Part shown: piece after piece, positions 1 through 9,016 of the stretch
Numbering within the stretch: position 1 is the first letter of the stretch
How the letters are laid out: every line of letters begins with the position of its first letter
NCBI GenBank assembly: GCA_937120475.1
Contig: CAKZJV010000009.1
Coordinates: forward strand, 186,001-250,000
DNA length: 64,000 nt
DNA from: an uncultured Cryomorphaceae bacterium
GTDB taxonomy: Bacteria > Bacteroidota > Bacteroidia > Flavobacteriales > Schleiferiaceae
Direction: 5' to 3'
The notes under the pieces: generated by a model
Seen by the model: only the letters and a program-made list of their open reading frames with translations
The model's database searches: none
What the model was told of the DNA's origin: nothing
Position numbers and translations under genes: made by a program

Positions 1-200
1 CCCAGCTATAAAGGGAATGCTGCGCAAATTCGGTAAGGTGTAGATATTCTCTCTTCTCAGCTTTCATTCTGATCTTTAACATCAGCTATTAATCCATTGA
101 TCAAAAACGGGAATTTTAATTCCTTAACAATTTCTTTGTAGCGATAATATTACAAGTAATTTCACTACATTAGGGCATTATTCACTAAAAAACTCTATTT

Positions 201-626
201 ATGAAACCTCTTATCTCTACTCTTCAATTTTTGACGGTTAGCCTTTTCATGTTCCTAAGTGCCAATCTTTCAGCGCAAAGCGGCCCGCTGTACATTTATA
301 ACCACACAGGCTGTTATTTTGAATTTAACATACTTGCCCACGATTATGGTTGCACTGATGATGCTTGTCAGCCTGGTATAGTTTGTATTGTTCCTGGAAC
401 AAATGTTATATCGCCCTGTGGACCTTCGCATGTGGAATGGGCCGCGGCCGATGTTGTACCGGTTGACGCCAACTGCGAATTTTGTGGAGTTTATGGCAGT
501 ACCGTTGAACGTATAAATTCCTGTGGCACGGGGACAACCCGAAATCCTCGGATAGCAACTTGTGATAATGAATGTGGGACTGTTACTGTTAGTTTCATAA
601 GCCCTTTTGAAATAATGATCAACTAA
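201..626 (+). CDS. Secreted cysteine-rich small protein, function unknown
   Basis: I do not recognise this 141-residue protein. Residues 1-26 form a signal peptide with a hydrophobic core ending in LSAQ, so it should leave the cytoplasm. The mature part of about 115 residues holds ten cysteines, an even number scattered along its length, which suggests disulfide bonding outside the cytosol. No heme CxxCH motif, T9SS tail or lipobox is visible. A good intrinsic terminator follows at 645-680, so it is probably a single-gene unit. The long open frame on the opposite strand across it has no family features and looks like a shadow. Confidence 0.7.
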   Translation: MKPLISTLQFLTVSLFMFLSANLSAQSGPLYIYNHTGCYFEFNILAHDYGCTDDACQPGIVCIVPGTNVISPCGPSHVEWAAADVVPVDANCEFCGVYGSTVERINSCGTGTTRNPRIATCDNECGTVTVSFISPFEIMIN

Positions 627-644
627 ATATAAACTCGAAAGCTT

Positions 645-680
645 AAAAGGAAGGCCCCAACCGGTCTTCCTTTTTTTTTT
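645..680 (+). terminator. Intrinsic terminator after the Cys-rich secreted gene
   Basis: A stem of AAAAGGAAG pairing with CTTCCTTTT, followed by a run of about twelve T, begins 19 nt after the stop codon at 626. Confidence 0.85.
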
Positions 681-734
681 GGAATGGTTCGATCCCACAT
701 TCCATTTACTTCACCTGATTGTCAAATAGCTGTT

Positions 735-742
735 TACCTTTG
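735..742 (+). promoter_or_regulatory. Bacteroidota -7 promoter element for the DUF368 gene
   Basis: TACCTTTG matches the TAnnTTTG consensus and lies 20 nt before the ATG at 763. Confidence 0.6.
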
Positions 743-762
743 CCGAAAATTAACCACCACCA

Positions 763-1725
763 ATGTCACAACTTTCACTAGTTTTTAAAGGCATGGCCAT
801 GGGTATGGCTGAAGTAGTGCCCGGTGTTTCCGGGGGTACCATTGCTTTTATTACCGGCATTTATGAACGTTTGATCTTTGCCATAAAATCCGTAGATGGC
901 GAGTTCCTGAAATTACTTTTCAAGGGAAAAATTAAAGCGGCCTGGCATAAAATTGATGGCAACTTTCTGCTGTTCCTCATCGGGGGCATGGTATTGGGCA
1001 TTGGTATTGGAGTATTTGCCATTACCTGGCTTTTGGAGCATCACCCCTTATTGATCTGGGGCTTTTTCTTCGGACTTATTCTGGCTTCGGTGTACGTGGT
1101 AGCAAAGGACATTAACCACTGGAACACGGCTCCTATAATTGCTTTAGTACTGGGAGCCATACTGGTGTACTACGTTACCATTGCCGTGCCCAGTAGCGCA
1201 AATACCGCTTTATGGTTTGTTTTCCTTTGTGGTGCCGTAGCCATTTCGGCTCTTTTGCTACCCGGCCTTTCCGGTAGCTTCATACTCTTATTACTGGGTA
1301 TGTACACTTACATTATTCCCAAAGTGAAGGATATTATATCCGGTGACCTTTCTGGCTTGCTGGTAATTGCAGTTTTTGCGGGTGGTTGCTTAACCGGTCT
1401 ATTGAGTTTTTCACGGGTACTCACCTGGGCTTTTAAAAACTACAAAAACCTTACTCTTGCCTTTCTTACCGGCTTAATGATCGGTTCACTGAACAAGGTA
1501 TGGCCCTGGCAGCAAGTTTTGAGCACCCGTATCAATACCGAAGGTGAAGAGTCCGTGGCATTCACCAAAAGCATTTCCCCCTCGGCCTTCAGCCAGTTGG
1601 ATGCTAACTTTCTTTACGGTACCGATCCCCAGGTAGCAGCGGTAATCGGGTGTATGATTGGTGGCCTTGTTTTAGTGCTCGGTTTATTTGCCCTGGGCAA
1701 TAAGGGCCAGGCCGGCACGGAATAA
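763..1725 (+). CDS. DUF368 membrane protein, PopT-type polyprenyl-phosphate transporter
   Basis: A 320-residue polytopic inner membrane protein of the DUF368 family. Members of this family (PopT) are reported to return undecaprenyl phosphate across the cytoplasmic membrane for reuse in peptidoglycan and surface glycan synthesis. Two related PG(V/L)SG motifs are visible, PGVSGG at residues 20-25 and PGLSGS near 166, each at the start of a hydrophobic stretch. This fits two internally repeated halves. About eight or nine hydrophobic segments can be read. The length is normal. Its own promoter lies at 735-742, and aroE follows after 25 bp. Function is inferred from family membership. Confidence 0.88.
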   Translation: MSQLSLVFKGMAMGMAEVVPGVSGGTIAFITGIYERLIFAIKSVDGEFLKLLFKGKIKAAWHKIDGNFLLFLIGGMVLGIGIGVFAITWLLEHHPLLIWGFFFGLILASVYVVAKDINHWNTAPIIALVLGAILVYYVTIAVPSSANTALWFVFLCGAVAISALLLPGLSGSFILLLLGMYTYIIPKVKDIISGDLSGLLVIAVFAGGCLTGLLSFSRVLTWAFKNYKNLTLAFLTGLMIGSLNKVWPWQQVLSTRINTEGEESVAFTKSISPSAFSQLDANFLYGTDPQVAAVIGCMIGGLVLVLGLFALGNKGQAGTE

Positions 1726-1750
1726 GTATCTTTAATGAAAACTTCACCCT

Positions 1751-2476
1751 ATGCAGTTTGGCCTTATCGGTCAGTCTTTGAAACACTCCTTTTCGAGGGA
1801 TTATTTCACCCGGAAATTTGAAAAACTCGGCCTGGATCATTCCTACCGGAACTTTGAACTTGCGCATATTGATGAGTTTCCAAAACTGGTGCAGGAAAAG
1901 CCCGGTTTGAGGGGTCTCAATGTAACCATTCCCTATAAGCAACAGATCATCCCTTTCCTTTCCGGTCTGTCGCCAGAATCGGAAGCAATCGGGGCGGTGA
2001 ACACCGTTCTTATCCAAAAAGGTGAGTACCGTGGTTTCAATACCGATGCCTACGGTTTTGAAAAAAGTCTTATCCCACTATTACAAGCTCATCATTCCAA
2101 AGCCTTGATATTGGGAACGGGAGGTGCTTCACTGGCCGTAGCTCATGTATTGCAAAAGCTGGGTATTTCTTTTGTTAAAGTGAGCCGTCAACCCACTTCC
2201 CGGGAGGTGGATTACTCCAAAGCCAGTCAATTAACCAACCAGTATTTCGTGATCATCAACGCCACGCCCCTGGGCACTTTTCCCCATGTTACGCAGCAGC
2301 CGCCCCTGGATATGAAAGGCATTAATGGGAAGCACCTTTGCTACGATCTTATTTACAATCCTGCCGAAAGTCAATGGCTGAAGGAGGCCCGCCAGAAGGG
2401 TGCCATTACCAAAAATGGTTTGGAGATGCTGGAACTGCAAGCGGAAAAAGCGTGGGAAATATGGAATGAATCTTAA
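1751..2476 (+). CDS. aroE: Shikimate dehydrogenase
   Basis: Shikimate dehydrogenase (241 aa) reduces 3-dehydroshikimate to shikimate with NADPH in aromatic amino acid synthesis. Visible signatures are the N-terminal substrate site SLKHSFS (residues 9-15), NVTIPYK with the catalytic lysine at 63, GFNTDAYGF with the catalytic aspartate at 99, and the dinucleotide-binding GTGGAS at 122-127. It is slightly shorter than the usual 265-280 residues, which is common in Bacteroidota. A near-consensus TATCTTTA lies just before the start. The DUF349 gene follows after 23 bp with its own promoter overlapping the aroE stop region. Confidence 0.95.
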   Translation: MQFGLIGQSLKHSFSRDYFTRKFEKLGLDHSYRNFELAHIDEFPKLVQEKPGLRGLNVTIPYKQQIIPFLSGLSPESEAIGAVNTVLIQKGEYRGFNTDAYGFEKSLIPLLQAHHSKALILGTGGASLAVAHVLQKLGISFVKVSRQPTSREVDYSKASQLTNQYFVIINATPLGTFPHVTQQPPLDMKGINGKHLCYDLIYNPAESQWLKEARQKGAITKNGLEMLELQAEKAWEIWNES

Positions 2477-2481
2477 ATTTG
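2474..2481 (+). promoter_or_regulatory. -7 promoter element for the DUF349 gene
   Basis: TAAATTTG matches TAnnTTTG. It overlaps the aroE stop codon and lies 18 nt before the ATG at 2500. Confidence 0.6.
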
Positions 2482-2499
2482 TAGCTCAAGCCATAGATC

Positions 2500-4656
2500 A
2501 TGACTGATATACACGACAACCAGCCCGAGGCTGAAGGACGCAAAAAAGACACCTCGGAGACCCCCTCTGACAGTGCTATACCTGCTGAACAGGCGGAAAA
2601 AAAACGTTTGGAAGAGCAAGCGGAAGTGGAAGACTCCGGTGAGGAAAGTTCCCCGGAAGCACCGCCAACCGCAACCGTGACGGAAGAGGAAAAAAAGCCA
2701 GCAGAAGAACCTTCCCAGGCGGTGGATACCGAAACAGCCCGGGAGCCAGCCCAGGCCGAAGCCCAAAAGCAGGAAGAAATACAGGAGATGACCGATGAGG
2801 AATTGGAAGGTGATGATGAAGATGAGGAAGTACAGTCTGACGATGATGAAACTGATGAACTGGAACATGAAGAGCTTGAATTACCGGATTACGCAGATTA
2901 CGAGCCGCCAAAACTGGTTGCTGAGGCCGAAAAGCTCTTAAAAAACGAGCCGGTGCAACGCATCAAGGAGCACATGGACTCCATCCGTAAAAACCTCCTA
3001 AAGCAACTTAATGAAGAGCGCAATGAAAAGTTGCAGGAGTTTTTAGAAAGCGGTGGTGTGGAAATCGATTTTGAGTATGAGCAGCCGCTACGCAACCGCT
3101 TTCGCAGCATTTATTCCGAATACCGCACTAAACGCAAAAAATATTATGATGACCTCCAGGAGAAGCTGGAGCACAACCTTAAGGTAAAACGGGAACTGAT
3201 CGAAAAGATCAAGGAGATTGTTACCAAGGATGAGTCCATCGGTGATACCTTCAAGGAGTTTAATGCCATTCAGCAGGAGTGGCGTAATACCGGCCCGGTA
3301 CCACGGGGTGAATCAGCCGATCTTTGGCGTACCTACCACCACCACGTTGAAAACTTTTACGAGTTCATCAAGATCAACAAGGAGCTGCGTGATCTCGACT
3401 TTAAGAAGAACCACGAAAAAAAGGAAGGCCTTATCCAGAAGGTAGAGGCACTTTTGGAAACGGATGACGTGCGGAAGGCTTTTAGCGAGCTTCAAAAGCT
3501 CCATAAACAGTGGAAAAACACCGGCCCGGTGGAACGAGAACACCGGGAACCCATGTGGGAACGCTTCAGCGAGGCCACCAAAAAACTACACGACCGCAGG
3601 GAGGAGTATTATGAAGCCCTGAAGGGGAAACGCGAGGAACTCATCCAGCAAAAGAAAGAGCTGGTACAAAAACTTAAGGACTACCCTTTTTCGAATATCG
3701 ACAAACACTCGGGTTGGCAAAAGGCCATTAAAGATATTGAGGCTATCCGCGAAGAATTCCGTAAGATCGGCCGCATCAATCATCCCGAAAACGATATTAT
3801 CTGGGACGAATTCCGCGAGGTACTGAGGAATTTCAACCGCCAGAAAAACGGCTTTTATAAGGAGCTGAAAAAAGAGCACCACGAAAACCTGGAGAAAAAA
3901 CGCGCTTTGCTGGAGATTGCCGAAAAATTAAAAGATAGCGAGGATTGGCGGGAAACCACCCAGGAAATGAAGCGCATACAATCCCAATGGAAGCGCATTG
4001 GTCACGTTCCGCGTTCCGAATCGGATAAAATATGGAAACAGTTCCGTGGCGCCTGCAACCACTTTTTCAATCGGCTTACCGAACATAATAAGGATCTGGA
4101 TAAATCCTTTGAGAAAAACCTGGAAGCCAAGCTGGCCCTGATGGAAGAGCTGAAGAATTTCAAACCGGGTGCCTCACAAAAAGAATCGGTAAAAATTCTT
4201 AAAGACGTGATCAACCGCTGGAAAGCCATTGGAAGGGTGCCACGCGGTAAAAACCAGGTGGAGAGAGACTTTAACACTTTACTGGATAACCAGTTTAAGG
4301 CCATTGACCTGGATCGCCAGGAGTCGCAACGCATCCGCTTTGAGAACAAAATGAGCAACCTGGTAGATCAGGGAGGCGATGAAAGCCTGGCCCGTGAAAA
4401 AGCCCAGTTGCGAAAGCAGCGGGACGATGCCCAGAAGGAGTTGAATCAGTTGGAAACCAATCTCAACTTTTTCAGTTCCAGTAATCCCAATAGCCCGTTT
4501 ATCAAGGAAGCCGAATCCAAAGTAAAACATCAAAAAGACCTTATCGACTCTATTGACGAAAAGATCAAAATGATCAGCGTGGAGATTCGCAGGGTGAAGG
4601 AAGGCGAAACTGCTGAAGAAAAGCCCTCAGAAGGGGAAAGCCAGGAAGAGGCTTAA
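2500..4656 (+). CDS. DUF349 repeat protein with acidic disordered N-terminus
   Basis: A 718-residue cytoplasmic protein. Residues 1 to about 135 are rich in E, D, P and Q and look disordered. The rest is charged and helical, with about five DUF349 repeats, each marked by a W-x(4)-G-x-(V/I) core followed by a second W or aromatic residue: for example EWRNTGPVPRGES near 260, QWKNTGPVEREH near 345, EFRKIGRINHPEN near 425, QWKRIGHVPRSES near 495 and RWKAIGRVPRGKN near 575. The C-terminus is a coiled coil. DUF349 proteins have no firmly established role. No signal peptide or membrane segment is present. The antisense open frames across the repetitive N-terminus are artefacts of its composition. 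Confidence 0.9.
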   Translation: MTDIHDNQPEAEGRKKDTSETPSDSAIPAEQAEKKRLEEQAEVEDSGEESSPEAPPTATVTEEEKKPAEEPSQAVDTETAREPAQAEAQKQEEIQEMTDEELEGDDEDEEVQSDDDETDELEHEELELPDYADYEPPKLVAEAEKLLKNEPVQRIKEHMDSIRKNLLKQLNEERNEKLQEFLESGGVEIDFEYEQPLRNRFRSIYSEYRTKRKKYYDDLQEKLEHNLKVKRELIEKIKEIVTKDESIGDTFKEFNAIQQEWRNTGPVPRGESADLWRTYHHHVENFYEFIKINKELRDLDFKKNHEKKEGLIQKVEALLETDDVRKAFSELQKLHKQWKNTGPVEREHREPMWERFSEATKKLHDRREEYYEALKGKREELIQQKKELVQKLKDYPFSNIDKHSGWQKAIKDIEAIREEFRKIGRINHPENDIIWDEFREVLRNFNRQKNGFYKELKKEHHENLEKKRALLEIAEKLKDSEDWRETTQEMKRIQSQWKRIGHVPRSESDKIWKQFRGACNHFFNRLTEHNKDLDKSFEKNLEAKLALMEELKNFKPGASQKESVKILKDVINRWKAIGRVPRGKNQVERDFNTLLDNQFKAIDLDRQESQRIRFENKMSNLVDQGGDESLAREKAQLRKQRDDAQKELNQLETNLNFFSSSNPNSPFIKEAESKVKHQKDLIDSIDEKIKMISVEIRRVKEGETAEEKPSEGESQEEA

Positions 4657-4660
4657 AATT

Positions 4661-5011
4661 TTACCAGCAACCCCTTCGGGCCAGGGCTCCAGTGCCTACC
4701 CGTTTGGATTGATCGTTTAGAATTTCCAACTGGAAAACCCGACAGTTCTTTTCAAAGTCGCGAAAGCTGATAAGCCGGGCCTTAAAGTTTTGGCCAGCGT
4801 AATTTTCGCAGCCACGTATGGAGCCCGAATCTATCAGCCTGTCATCCTCGGGCTTATCCGGTGTCCCGTTATTGTGGTAAAGCTCTACGTCCCAATATCG
4901 ACATTCCTTATACATAAAGGTCTTGGTTACCTTACAAGTATATTCCCCGGTAGATGAGGGATAGCCTGGGGGTAATACCCAGGCCAAAATGGAAACGATC
5001 AAAAATTTCAT
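4661..5011 (-). CDS. Small secreted protein, function unknown
   Basis: I do not recognise this 116-residue product. Residues 1 to about 16 (MKFLIVSILAWVLPPG) look like a short signal peptide. The mature part contains five cysteines and is rich in charged and aromatic residues. No lipobox or sorting domain is visible. It converges on the DUF349 gene, whose stop is only 4 bp away, and it is divergent from uvrB. The short length and lack of motifs leave function open. Signal peptide and clean spacing between neighbours argue that it is real. Confidence 0.6.
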   Translation of the reverse strand: MKFLIVSILAWVLPPGYPSSTGEYTCKVTKTFMYKECRYWDVELYHNNGTPDKPEDDRLIDSGSIRGCENYAGQNFKARLISFRDFEKNCRVFQLEILNDQSKRVGTGALARRGCW

Positions 5012-5087
5012 GGCAAAAAGATGTTAAGAACCCGGTAGCTTAATTTTCTAAAGATACAGAAAGAACCCTTCCTTCAAAAAGCATGTT

Positions 5088-5095
5088 TAGCTTTG
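5088..5095 (+). promoter_or_regulatory. -7 promoter element of uvrB
   Basis: TAGCTTTG matches TAnnTTTG and ends only 5 nt before the ATG at 5101. It therefore lies downstream of an earlier in-frame ATG at 5083, which argues for the 5101 start and for a leaderless or nearly leaderless mRNA. Confidence 0.65.
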
Positions 5096-5100
5096 CAACT

Positions 5101-7119
5101 ATGGCCAAAGAATTCAAAATCTCTTCCGAATACGAACCTACCGGTGATCAACCGCAGGCAATAAAACAACTGGTGGAAGGCATAGCGCGTGGTGATCGTT
5201 ATCAAACGCTTTTAGGGGTAACCGGCTCCGGAAAAACCTTTACCGCAGCCAACGTGGTGGAAAAAATACAGAAACCCACTTTAGTGCTGAGCCACAACAA
5301 GACCTTGGCAGCCCAGCTGTACGGGGAGTTCAAACAATTTTTCCCGGAAAATGCCGTGGAGTATTTTGTATCGTATTACGACTACTACCAACCCGAGGCT
5401 TATATACCCACTACCGGAACCTACATTGAAAAAGACCTTTCCATAAACGAGGAAATTGAAAAACTGCGCCTAAGCACCACATCTTCCTTGCTATCAGGGC
5501 GCAGGGATGTGTTGGTAGTGGCCTCGGTTTCCTGCCTGTACGGTATTGGTAACCCCCAGGAGTTTGCCAACCAGGTGATTGAACTGGAAGTAGGCCAGGT
5601 GATTCCCCGCAATAAGTTTTTACACCTGTTGGTGAACGCCCTGTACAACCGAACCACAGCCGAATTCGGACGTGGTAATTTCCGGGTAAAGGGCGATACG
5701 GTGGACGTATTTCCCGCTTATGCTGATTCGGCTTTCCGTATTCACTTTTGGGGCGATGAAATAGAAGAGATCGAGAGTTTTGACCCTGCCTCGCGGGACG
5801 TGTTGGAAAAATTTGAACGCACCCGCATCTTTCCGGCTAACATATTTGTGACTAGCAAAAGCAAGCTGAATTCCGCCATCCACCAAATACAGGACGATAT
5901 GGTGGATCAGGTGGAGTTTTTTCGCCAAACCCAACGGCCGCTGGAAGCCAAGCGTTTGCAAGAGCGTACCGAATTTGACCTGGAAATGATCCGTGAATTG
6001 GGCTACTGCTCGGGCATAGAAAATTATTCGCGCTACCTGGATGGGCGGGCTCCCGGTACACGCCCCTTCTGCCTGCTGGACTACTTCCCGGACGATTACC
6101 TGATGATAATTGATGAAAGCCACGTTACGGTTTCACAGGTACATGCCATGTACGGTGGTGACCGTTCTCGCAAGGAAAACCTGGTGGAATACGGCTTTCG
6201 TTTACCGGCAGCCATGGATAACCGCCCCCTCAAGTTCGAGGAATTCGAGATGTTGCAAAACCAGGTGATTTACATCAGTGCTACCCCGGCCGATTATGAA
6301 CTGGAAAAATCCGATGGTGTAGTGGTGGAACAACTTATCCGCCCCACCGGATTGCTGGACCCGGTAATTGAAGTTCGCCCGGTAGAGAACCAGGTGGATG
6401 ACCTGATGGAAGAGATCAATAAACGGGTACAACTGGATGAACGGACCCTGGTTACCACTCTTACCAAGCGCATGGCCGAGGAGCTCACCAAATACCTTAC
6501 CCGTTATGGTGTTCGTTGCCGCTATATACACTCCGATGTGGATACCCTGGAAAGAGTGGAGATTATGCGGGATTTGCGCCTTGGTTTGTTCGATGTACTG
6601 ATTGGAGTGAACCTCTTACGGGAAGGACTGGATTTACCCGAAGTTTCATTGGTGGCTATCCTGGATGCCGATAAGGAGGGCTTCTTAAGGGCCGAGCGTT
6701 CCCTGGTTCAAACCGTAGGTCGCGCAGCGCGGCATATAAACGGCAAGGCCATTATGTATGCGGATAAGATTACCGACAGCATGCAAAAAACCATTGACGA
6801 AACAGACCGGAGAAGAGCCGCCCAGCAAGAATATAACGAGAAGCACGGGATTACCCCCACCGCTCTGAAAAAATCAAGAGACTCCATATTGGCCACTTCA
6901 AAAGCTACCAGTTCATCGGCCTACCTGCAAAATGACAAACCGGCTATTGCTGCCGAAGCTGAAGTGATCTACAACAGCAAGGAGCAAATGAAGAAGGCTA
7001 TTGAAAAGACCCGCAAGAAGATGGAAAACGCAGCCAAGGCACTTGATTTTATTGAAGCGGCCCGGCTACGTGATGAATTGGGAGAACTGGAAGAGCGGAT
7101 GCAGAAGGAATTTGGCTAA
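5101..7119 (+). CDS. uvrB: UvrABC nucleotide excision repair helicase subunit UvrB
   Basis: UvrB (672 aa from this start) receives damaged DNA from UvrA, verifies the lesion with its cryptic helicase activity and recruits UvrC for incision. Visible features are the Walker A GVTGSGKT at 39-46, the beta-hairpin region around YYDYYQPEAYIP (near 90-100), the DEXD-type box DESH near 339, helicase motif VI QTVGRAARH near 540, and a C-terminal UVR domain (about 630-668) for UvrC/UvrA contact. An in-frame ATG exists at 5083, but the promoter element at 5088-5095 falls after it, so 5101 is chosen. The length is normal for the family. Confidence 0.97.
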   Translation: MAKEFKISSEYEPTGDQPQAIKQLVEGIARGDRYQTLLGVTGSGKTFTAANVVEKIQKPTLVLSHNKTLAAQLYGEFKQFFPENAVEYFVSYYDYYQPEAYIPTTGTYIEKDLSINEEIEKLRLSTTSSLLSGRRDVLVVASVSCLYGIGNPQEFANQVIELEVGQVIPRNKFLHLLVNALYNRTTAEFGRGNFRVKGDTVDVFPAYADSAFRIHFWGDEIEEIESFDPASRDVLEKFERTRIFPANIFVTSKSKLNSAIHQIQDDMVDQVEFFRQTQRPLEAKRLQERTEFDLEMIRELGYCSGIENYSRYLDGRAPGTRPFCLLDYFPDDYLMIIDESHVTVSQVHAMYGGDRSRKENLVEYGFRLPAAMDNRPLKFEEFEMLQNQVIYISATPADYELEKSDGVVVEQLIRPTGLLDPVIEVRPVENQVDDLMEEINKRVQLDERTLVTTLTKRMAEELTKYLTRYGVRCRYIHSDVDTLERVEIMRDLRLGLFDVLIGVNLLREGLDLPEVSLVAILDADKEGFLRAERSLVQTVGRAARHINGKAIMYADKITDSMQKTIDETDRRRAAQQEYNEKHGITPTALKKSRDSILATSKATSSSAYLQNDKPAIAAEAEVIYNSKEQMKKAIEKTRKKMENAAKALDFIEAARLRDELGELEERMQKEFG

Positions 7120-7161
7120 TAGCCTCATTCCGAAGACGGCTGCTTTTTGAAGTTCAAAGCA

Positions 7162-7190
7162 TTGGCGGTTTCAGCTTTTTTCTACCTTTG
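7162..7190 (+). promoter_or_regulatory. Full promoter (TTG, 18 bp, TACCTTTG) of the first sensor kinase
   Basis: A TTG -33 element at 7162-7164 is separated by 18 bp from the -7 element TACCTTTG at 7183-7190. This matches the Flavobacteriia consensus spacing well. The kinase start (TTG) follows 23 nt later. Confidence 0.7.
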
Positions 7191-7213
7191 GTTGACTCCA
7201 AACCAATAAGCCC

Positions 7214-9016
7214 TTGTTTACATCTTTTCAATCCATATTGCTATGGGGATTTTGTATGGCACTTCCCTTTCATCTGGCCTCCCAAAACGCCCTGATCGAT
7301 AGCCTGAAAGCGGAGTTTGAGCAAGAAGAAAACCTGACCAAAAAGTCGATGCTGGCTACAGACCTGGCCTGGGAATACCTGTATGTGGAGCCCGGGCTAT
7401 CCCTACATTACGCACAAAAGGGTTTAAACCTGGGCCAAAAGGCCAACTATGCTTTCGGCATAGCTACCGCTTACGGTTCTATGGGCTTGTATTACGATGT
7501 TGTGGGCCATTATCACCAGTCCATTGAAGCCTACCTCAAGGCTATAAAGGTTTTGGAAAATATGGACGGTGTGGAAGTCAACCTGGCCGCCAATTACAGC
7601 AACCTCGCTCTCATTTTCGATTACATTAAAGATCATGAAAAGGCCATCTACTATTCCCGGAAAGCCCTTGAACTGGAAATCAAGGGAGGTCAAAAAACCG
7701 GGGAGATTTTCAGTTACGTGAACCTGGCCACTATGTTCCGCTCGGCCGGAATGCTCGATAGTAGCCTGTACTACCACAAAAAGGCCATTGCTACCGGACA
7801 AAGTGCCAACAACGAGGAATACAAAACCACCTATGTAAACCTGGGAAATATTTACCTGGACCGCATGCAACTGGATTCAGCGGAATACTATTACGTGAAG
7901 TTCATGGAATTTGCCCGCAAACAGGGAAGTCGCCAAAAAAACAGGCTGGCTTATGCTTTTTCAGGATTGGCCAACCTCCATTTATTGCGAAATGAGTTGG
8001 AGGCAGGTAAAGCCTATGCCGACAGTGCTCTGCGATTAACCCTCGAAATGCAGTTTATGGACTTGCGCAGGGAAATATATGGACACTATGTAAATTACTA
8101 TGAAAAAAGTGGCCAACCAGCGCAGGCCCTGGCCTATTTTAAAAGGCAAACCGCCTTGCAGGACAGCCTCGGCAATGCAGACCTCAAAAAGCAAATTGAA
8201 ACCCTGGAGGCCCGTTTTCAGAACGAACAAAACCGCAATGAAATAAGTGCCCTGGAGGCCGAAAATGAAATTAAGGAATTACGGCTGGCCAAAGCCAGCA
8301 CCCAGCAAAAACTGCTGGCTGTTATTGCCCTATTGGCCCTTTTAACCCTGGCGGTGGTTATTGCCTTTTGGATAACCGCCCGAAAAACCTCTAAAAAACT
8401 GGCTGCCAAAAACAGTCTTATCGAGAACCTCATCCGCGAAAGCCATCACCGCATTAAAAACAACCTGCAAGTAGTAAGCAGCCTGTTAAACATGCAGGGA
8501 CTAACACTTCAATCCGAAGAAGCCCGCAAGGCTATCTACGATGCCCATAGCCGGGTTAAAGCTATTGCCCTTTTGCACCAACGCCTGCAGGGATCATCGG
8601 ATTTTGAAATGATACGGCTGAACCTCTTTTTGAAGGAACTTTGCGACAGCATACTGAAAGGGATGAGTCAAAACCCCGGAGAAATTGACCTGGAACTGGA
8701 AATTGATGAGATCAAAACTCCAACCGACAAAGCTATTTCCATCGGGCTTTTGACCAATGAATTTTTTACCAACAGCCTCAAATATGCCACCCGGCCCGAA
8801 AAAAAGCTGCGCATTAAAATACAGATCCGTGAAGGGAAGGAAATGCAGATCACCTATTGTGATAATGGCCCCGGACTGCCGGAGGAGGTGGATACAGAAA
8901 GGGGAAGCTCGCTGGGATTTACCATTATAAATTCCCTAATTTCACAATTGGATGGAAAGTTGACACTTTTGCCGCAACAAGGGTTTGCTGCTGAAATAAA
9001 AATACCCCATGGCTAG
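7214..9016 (+). CDS. TPR-containing sensor histidine kinase (HisKA_2 type)
   Basis: A 600-residue two-component sensor. Residues 1-24 form a signal peptide, about 60-320 carry TPR-like repeats expected in the periplasm, about 369-389 form a transmembrane helix, and the cytoplasmic part holds an H-box ESHHRIKNNLQVVSS (histidines 411/412) and a HATPase domain with NEFFTNS near 516, DNGPGLP and SSLGFT. The start is TTG at 7214. The next ATG (7256) would remove most of the signal peptide, so TTG is preferred. It overlaps the downstream LytTR regulator by 8 bp, so the two are almost certainly partners. A close paralogue lies at 15475-17304. The signal sensed is unknown. Confidence 0.9.
   Translation: MFTSFQSILLWGFCMALPFHLASQNALIDSLKAEFEQEENLTKKSMLATDLAWEYLYVEPGLSLHYAQKGLNLGQKANYAFGIATAYGSMGLYYDVVGHYHQSIEAYLKAIKVLENMDGVEVNLAANYSNLALIFDYIKDHEKAIYYSRKALELEIKGGQKTGEIFSYVNLATMFRSAGMLDSSLYYHKKAIATGQSANNEEYKTTYVNLGNIYLDRMQLDSAEYYYVKFMEFARKQGSRQKNRLAYAFSGLANLHLLRNELEAGKAYADSALRLTLEMQFMDLRREIYGHYVNYYEKSGQPAQALAYFKRQTALQDSLGNADLKKQIETLEARFQNEQNRNEISALEAENEIKELRLAKASTQQKLLAVIALLALLTLAVVIAFWITARKTSKKLAAKNSLIENLIRESHHRIKNNLQVVSSLLNMQGLTLQSEEARKAIYDAHSRVKAIALLHQRLQGSSDFEMIRLNLFLKELCDSILKGMSQNPGEIDLELEIDEIKTPTDKAISIGLLTNEFFTNSLKYATRPEKKLRIKIQIREGKEMQITYCDNGPGLPEEVDTERGSSLGFTIINSLISQLDGKLTLLPQQGFAAEIKIPHG

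Noticed and set aside
1-43. Possible tail of an upstream gene; one frame ends with a short K/R-rich peptide at 43, another stops at 36.
   Set aside because: Too short to tell which frame, if any, is coding. Positions 44-200 show only AT-rich sequence with no clear promoter consensus.
2473-2911. Long antisense open frames opposite the acidic N-terminus of the DUF349 gene.
   Set aside because: They arise from GA-rich codons read backwards, giving F/L/R-rich products with no family features.
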